Shown one piece after another: positions 59,224-64,000 of a stretch of 64,000 nt of DNA. This DNA comes from Nemertoderma westbladi. Lineage: Eukaryota; Xenacoelomorpha; Nemertodermatida; Nemertodermatidae. The first letter of the stretch is position 1; each line of letters begins with the position of its first letter. The position numbers were made by a program, and so were the translations under genes. The stretch is taken from the NCBI GenBank assembly GCA_032718475.1, contig JAUCBJ010008405.1, positions 1-64,000 on the forward strand, read 5' to 3'. Under the pieces are notes generated by a model that searched no databases, had not been told where the DNA came from, and worked only from the letters and a program-made list of their open reading frames with translations.

Positions 59224-59784
59224 TGTGACGGGATCCGAGAGGATCCCGGTTTATCCGGTGTGTTTCGTACGCGTCCCCGCCCCGCCGTGTGAATGGAAAA
59301 GGTAATAATTGTTCTAGTGTCGTTGTCGAACTCTGATAACGTTGAGATAATAAATGATGAGTGATACAGATAGCACAGTAGATAAAGCTAATATACCGGT
59401 AATATGGTGACGGTGGCGACGACGGTCTTAACAGTCACCGTACTGCCTTACTGTACTGGGATAGCTGACTGAGTAAACTGACTATAATGATTACCGTACA
59501 GGTAATATATATTGCACGGGTTTGGCCGTTACAGTACTTAGTCGATGCTGTCCCCCCATTGGCTAATACCCCTGTTGGCACCCTTTGCCCCCCTCTGAAG
59601 TGCTTCCCTTCGCCCTTGCTGTTCTCTCTTGGTTAGGGGTTTGGCCCCTGACCCCTATTGTGTGCTTCCTTCCCACTCTTATTGGGGTAACACAAGGTTG
59701 ATATTGGTAATCAACCTTGTGCTCCCAATATTGCCTTATGGCTCACTTTATGGGTTTGTGTTAGCGGAATTGGATAAGCTAACA
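59224..59784 (-). repeat. 5' LTR of the BEL/Pao element
   Basis: 561 bp, TGTT...CACA on the minus strand; one visible difference from the other LTR. Should contain promoter and polyadenylation signals; none assigned. Confidence 0.95.
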
Positions 59785-60355
59785 TAATTCCTAACCATAC
59801 TGCTACACACCTCCCAGGCTAGTTTGACTAATTCCGAACCCTACTGCTACACACCTCACAGGCTAGTGTGACTAATTCCTAACCCTACTGCTACACACCT
59901 CCCAGGCTAGTGTAACGAATTCCTAACCCTACTGCTACACACCTCCCAGGCTAGTGTAACGAATTCCTAACCCTACTGCTACTGCTATACAACTTACAGG
60001 CTAGTGTGTCTAATTCCTAACCCTACAGCTACTGCTACACATCTCCCGTGCTAGTGTGACTAATTCCTAACCCTACTGCTACTGCTACACACCTCCCAGG
60101 GTAGTGTGACTAATTCCTAACCCTACTGCTACTGCTACGCACCTTGCAGGCTAGTGTGACTCATTCCTAACCCTACTGCTACACACCTCACAGGCTAGTG
60201 TGACTAATTCCTAACCCTACTGCTACACACCTCACATCACAGGCTAGTGTGACTAATTCCTAACCCAACTGCTACTGCTACACACCTCCCAGGGTAGTGT
60301 GACTAATTCTTAACCCTATTGCTACACACCTCCCAGGCTAGTGTGACTAATTCCT
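59785..60355 (+). repeat. right remainder of the satellite array
   Basis: About 12 monomers, same family as 26801-52210, starting with the second TAATT of the insertion. Terminates at CTAAACCTAACCATTAAACC. Confidence 0.95.
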
Positions 60356-60869
60356 AAACCTAACCATTAAACCATTTGTGTGTGGGGGGGGCATAGATTG
60401 ATAAGCCGCCAGGCGAGTATATCTTAAAAAGCCACTATAACTGATTTATATTGAATTTATATATTGATATATAATTTATAATAGATATAGATATATATCC
60501 TTTTAGATCATTTAGTCAAATTTCAAAATTGGGTGCCACATATCAAATTAGCGCGGCAAAACTTATCTTCTCATGATTCTCTTTTCGGTCGGGTGATATC
60601 ATTTTCTATGCAAACTACAACCATTTTCAAGATATTTACAAAAATTCTAAAAATAAAGTAGGGGCCGGAGGTTGGGATGGGGGTTACACCTTCCCCCACA
60701 ACTCCAACTAAACAAATAATAATAATAATAAACTAAAAATAATTTGTAAACTTACCTTCATGGTTTTATCGTTTGAATATTAAGGTCTGTACTTCACTTG
60801 TTTTATGTTCTATGACATTTTAAATAAATTACATACAGCAAAGGAATTACTTGACCTGGGGCCCCTCTA
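60356..60869. other. flanking DNA, no gene seen
   Basis: AT-rich unique-looking sequence; no frame of note. Confidence 0.4.
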
Positions 60870-60990
60870 TATTACATTTTTTCAGAAAAAAAATTTCTGT
60901 GCTTTTCAAACACCATGCTCTGGAAAGTGTCGTAATTCAGTGACACGGACCCTGTGAAACAGAGATAGTTTCACCTACCTCCTCCTTAGT
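60870..60990 (+). repeat. dispersed repeat, inverted partner of 63765-63925
   Basis: Shares CACCATG.CTGGAA, GTGTCGTAATTCAGTGACAC, GAAACAGAGATA and CCTCCTCCTTAGTG with the inverted copy near the window end. Possibly termini of one ~3-kb element. Confidence 0.65.
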
Positions 60991-61380
60991 GTGCAAGCCG
61001 AATTTTTTATTTTAGCTTTCATTCTTTTTCTTTAGCTACAATGTTTTAAATAAAAGATGCCTCCGTCGATATTGTACCAATCAGTCGTACTGCAGTTATT
61101 AATTCTTCAACCAAAGTAATTTTTTGGTACCAAAAGAAAGCTGATCATGCAAGGATTCCAAATATATACAAATATTTGAATTGGGTTGAGAAATAACGAG
61201 TTATGGGCATTCGAATGTTGCAGGTATTTGCTTCCGATGCTGTAAAGCTACTTCATTCCAAAATTGTAACATTATTCAACGGCGTTAATATTAACAGCGA
61301 GTTGTTATTTAGCACTTTACAACTTTAGAGGACATTACATCATTGTATTGGCCTGTACATTTACAGTAGTATTGTATTTC

Positions 61381-61476
61381 GTGTTATTGTTTACGTGGTA
61401 ACCCATGACGGCGTTAAGTAATGTCCACTAAGGGGACATTACTTAACGCTGTCATTGGATACCACGTAAACAATAG
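61381..61476. repeat. near-perfect hairpin
   Basis: Arms of about 46 bp: TATTGTTTACGTGGTA, GACGGCGTTAAGTAATGTCC and the inverted GGACATTACTTAACGC, TACCACGTAAACAATA, with almost no loop. Confidence 0.9.
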
Positions 61477-61536
61477 GTGGAAATTTGCCTGACAGCCAGA
61501 TAGGCCTACTGCATTACCTACCGGTAGGCGGGGTAT

Positions 61537-61772
61537 CAAAAGCTAACAGTCGGCCGAAGCCGGAGACGACCCGAAGGCTCCTCTTTCGATAGCTGCTACC
61601 CAAGGGTAGGGGTGGGCGCTACTCCTATCCCAAGATTTACTCCCAGTTATTTAACTGGTACTCATTTTATCGACCCCAGTGGATGAAGGGCTGAGTGGAC
61701 CCTGGCGGGGTTGAACCTACAACCATTAGATTGCAGGCCCGGCGCTCAACCAACTGAGCTACCCCGCCTTCA
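61537..61772 (-). mobile_element. tRNA-derived SINE, copy 2
   Basis: Same family as 4607-4851 with a better-kept tRNA head: GGGGTAGCTCAGTTGGTTGA (A box) and GTAGGTTCAACCCCGCC (B box). Same central domain (GTCCACTCAGCC, GATAAAATGAGTACCAGTT) and tail (GGCTTCGGCCGACTGTT). Flanked by GCGGGGTAT at 61528-61536 and 61773-61781, a probable 9-bp TSD. Confidence 0.85.
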
Positions 61773-61796
61773 GCGGGGTATAGCTATTAAGGCTAG

Positions 61797-62975
61797 AGTT
61801 CCGTATAGAACTGCATTTTTAAAACATATGTAATTGTTACTATGGCAACATTGTAGAGTTCTACAACAATAGAAAAGTATTATATACTTTTCTAGAACGT
61901 AAATAAAATATAAAATATAATGTTCTAGAACATATTACGGAGCCCCTAAAGGGACATGAGAAAATAAAACAATTTTTTTTGGCTAACTCGTGCGAACGAC
62001 TTAGTATGTCGTGCGAACGACTTACTAAGTCGTGCGAACGACATACTAAGTCGTGCAAACGACTTAACTAACTCGTGCGAACGACATACTAAGTCGTGCG
62101 AACGACATACTAAGTCGTGCGAACGACTTAGTAAGTCGTGCGAACGACATACTAAGTTGTGCGAACGACTTACTAACTCATGCAAACGACATACTAAGTC
62201 GTGCGAACGACTTACTAAGTCGTGCGAACGACAAACTAAGTCGTGCGGACGACTTAACTAACTCGTGCGAACGACATACTAAGTCGTGCGAACGACATAC
62301 TAAGTCGTGCGAACGACATACTAAGTCGTGCGAACGACTTACTAAGTCGTGCGAACGACAAACTAAGTCGTGCGAACGACTTAACTAACTCGTGCGAACG
62401 ACATACTAAGTCGTGCGAACGACATACTAAGTCGTGCGAACGACATACTAAGTCGTGCGAACGACTTACTGTCGTGCGAACGACATACTACATACTAAGT
62501 CGTGCGAACGACTTAACTAACGCGTGCGAACGACATACTAAGTCGTGCGAACGACTTACTAAGTCGTTCGAACGACATACTAAGTCGTGCGAACGACTTA
62601 ACTAACGCGTGTGAGCGACATACTAAGTCGATCGCACGAGTTAGCGAAAAAAAAAAAATTTTCTCATGTCCCTTTTGGGGCTCCGTAACATATAGCTAGT
62701 TTTTTTTTAATTTTAAATAGCTAGTAAATTTTAAAAAATATCCAATTTGGTAGATATATTTTCTAATAAATAAATAATATTTATAAATAAATTTTTTTGT
62801 AATTCTAGCTATTTTAAATTTGAAAAATAACTAGCTATATGTTCTAGAACATTATATTATTTGTATTATTTTTGTTCTAGAATAGTGTATATTATATATT
62901 TTTTGTTCTAGAACTCTTCACTGTTGCCATGGTAACAATAATTTATGTTATAAAAATGCAGTTCTATACGGAACT
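61797..62975. mobile_element. foldback element with palindromic 21-bp array
   Basis: Starts AGTTCCGTATAGAACTGC and ends with its exact complement. Arms continue with TGTTAC.ATGGCAACA and several GTTCTAGAAC palindromes, then TACGGAGCCCC/GGGGCTCCGTA and GGGACATGAG/CTCATGTCCC directly next to the central array. The right arm is longer. Frames inside encode only repeat peptide (RSHDLV type). Foldback or MITE with internal satellite; TSD unclear. Confidence 0.8.
61981..62640. repeat. array of ~30 near-palindromic 21-bp units
   Basis: Unit TAAGTCGTGCGAACGAC plus ATAC or TTAC; the 14-bp core GTCGTGCGAACGAC is palindromic but for two central positions. Every third to sixth unit reads TTAACTAACTCGTGCG, giving a weak higher-order pattern. 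Not CRISPR: there are no unique spacers. Confidence 0.95.
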
Positions 62976-63589
62976 GTTACCGCTATTAATAACCAGTAGG
63001 GCCTAGCTATATTATTATAACATGGCTCCAAACGCCAACATAAATATAAGCTAACTTATTTATAACATAATTTATGTCATTTTTACATTTATTTATACAG
63101 CAACTAATTTAATTTGTGCAGTTTCTATCACTTATAATGTATATGTAGAATAATTTCGTAATGTTAAAAATTTGAAATAAAACTACATACATACTTGCTG
63201 CAAAGTACTTTACAGTGTTCTGAACCTCGTGGCTTCATTTCCAATACTACAAGTATGTAAATAGTTATTACAGTATGAGATAAAACAAAATGTTCTAGAA
63301 TAATTTGTGTTTATTAAATAGAATAAAGGGCCTACAGCGGAAGCAAATATATGCAATATTCGAATGACCCATAATTCAGCTATTTCCCAACTAAATACAA
63401 ATATTTCTACATACAGTATTTGGAAACCTTGCACAGCCAGCTTTCCATTGCTACCAATAATTTACTATAAGGTTGAAAAATTACTGCGGTGTAGGCCTAA
63501 GTGTAACTGGTGCAATATCGACAAGAGGGAGACACCTTTATTTTAAAGCCTTGTAGCTATAGAATGCAAGCGAAAATAAAAATTCCTAT
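62976..63589. other. AT-rich DNA, no gene seen
   Basis: No supported frame; 60-75-codon frames here lack any recognisable pattern. Confidence 0.4.
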
Positions 63590-63745
63590 ATAAAGATTCC
63601 TAAATTTTTACAACACCCGGTTAAAAAGTACGCATGTGATGGGATTAGTCCTACAATTGCGCCAATAAAAGATAAGTTATTTTCGGTAAAATAAACTTAT
63701 CATTCGAGGTTAAGACCCCTAGATCCCTTCCTATAATAAATAAAA
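63590..63745 (+). repeat. dispersed repeat, second copy of 25950-26150
   Basis: Same blocks CCCGGTTAAAAAGTACGCAT, GATGGGATTAGTCCTAC and GAGGTTAAGACCCCTAG, but with GCGCCAATAAAAGATAAG where the other copy has the AAAGT expansion. Confidence 0.75.
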
Positions 63746-63764
63746 ATTCTGACTCACCCACTAA

Positions 63765-63925
63765 GGAGGAGGGAGATGAAACTATGTATCTCTGTTTCAA
63801 TTTTCATGCAATCTCATTGAGATTTTTTTTTTGTGGGGGGGGGGGGGGTGGGGGGGGGGGGGGTCGTGTCACTGAATTACGACACTAACTGTATATTCCA
63901 GGACATGGTGTAATGTAATGTCGCG
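63765..63925 (-). repeat. inverted partner of 60870-60990, with G14-T-G14 tract
   Basis: Contains CACTAAGGAGGAGG, TATCTCTGTTTC and GTGTCACTGAATTACGACAC, inverted relative to 60870-60990. The insert at 63835-63863 is 14 G, one T, 14 G. Confidence 0.7.
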
Positions 63926-64000
63926 GGGGGTTAGTGTTTTTAATTCTTAGCTAGCATTTTTGTAATGGCACGGTAGTTTGCGTTTTGAAAATAACATTTT

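Larger units (their letters stand above)
52211..59784 (-). mobile_element. BEL/Pao LTR retrotransposon lacking RT and integrase
   Basis: A 7574-bp element inserted in a satellite monomer with 5-bp TSD TAATT. Two 561-bp LTRs with TG...CA ends differ by one visible base (G/A near 52494 and 59507), so insertion is recent. Orientation is minus: gag-like ORF near the right LTR, a G-rich polypurine tract next to the left LTR. The gag (DUF1759 type), CCHC-like and DUF1758 protease regions identify BEL/Pao. After the protease there is no reverse transcriptase, RNase H or integrase, so it must have relied on another element. 53190-53890 contains tandem repeats and no ORF. Confidence 0.93.

Noticed and set aside
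61700-61772. Possible tRNA gene on the minus strand
   Set aside because: Same reason: it is continuous with the SINE body and lies inside a 9-bp TSD.
61981-62640. CRISPR-like array
   Set aside because: Units are contiguous 21-bp near-palindromes without unique spacers, in a eukaryotic foldback element.
63210-63546. Short overlapping frames on both strands near 63.3 kb
   Set aside because: Under 75 codons, no recognisable motif and AT-rich context; chance frames.

Overview
The window is invertebrate metazoan nuclear DNA dominated by repeats. It holds two recognisable single-copy animal genes (TTI2 and CCDC28 homologues), one spliced minus-strand gene with canonical GT-AG signals, non-LTR and BEL/Pao retrotransposons, tRNA-derived SINEs, several palindromic or foldback elements, and about 26 kb of one satellite family. 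The phylum cannot be fixed from the sequence. SINE structure, AT richness and element families suit a marine invertebrate, and the tight 92-bp CCDC28-TTI2 pair would suit a lineage with polycistronic transcription and spliced-leader trans-splicing.

Layout. 1-3.1 kb: a small inverted-repeat element, then CCDC28 and TTI2 on the minus strand, both uninterrupted by introns. 3.1-4.3 kb: a 1.1-kb element made of a 689-bp-period direct repeat with a hammerhead-ribozyme core and an 11-bp target-site duplication (TSD). 4.6-5.4 kb: a SINE with TSD and a palindromic element. 5.5-10.2 kb: a decayed non-LTR reverse-transcriptase gene split by a 3.45-kb DNA transposon carrying a broken XPG/FEN-like gene. 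10.3-12.9 kb: a foldback-like element with minisatellite arms in opposite orientation. 13-17.1 kb: AT-rich DNA with small inverted-repeat elements and a 5'-truncated RTE copy. 17.4-21.2 kb: a complete RTE-like non-LTR retrotransposon with one intact ORF and an 11-bp TSD. 24.1-24.8 kb: the last exons of a cysteine-rich, probably GPI-anchored protein gene. 25.3-26.8 kb: a second broken RTE copy that abuts the satellite. 26.8-60.4 kb: satellite array of 44/50-bp monomers with higher-order duplications, interrupted at 52,211-59,784 by a young BEL/Pao element that keeps gag and protease but has no reverse transcriptase, RNase H or integrase. 60.4-64 kb: a second SINE, a foldback element with an array of 21-bp near-palindromes, and flanking inverted repeats.

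The CCDC28-TTI2 pair may be co-transcribed, and both families touch mTOR biology. The remaining sequence is mostly a record of nested insertions. The strongest candidates for something little described are the hammerhead-bearing element at 3.1-4.3 kb, the gag-protease-membrane-segment BEL derivative, and the two foldback elements with internal tandem arrays.
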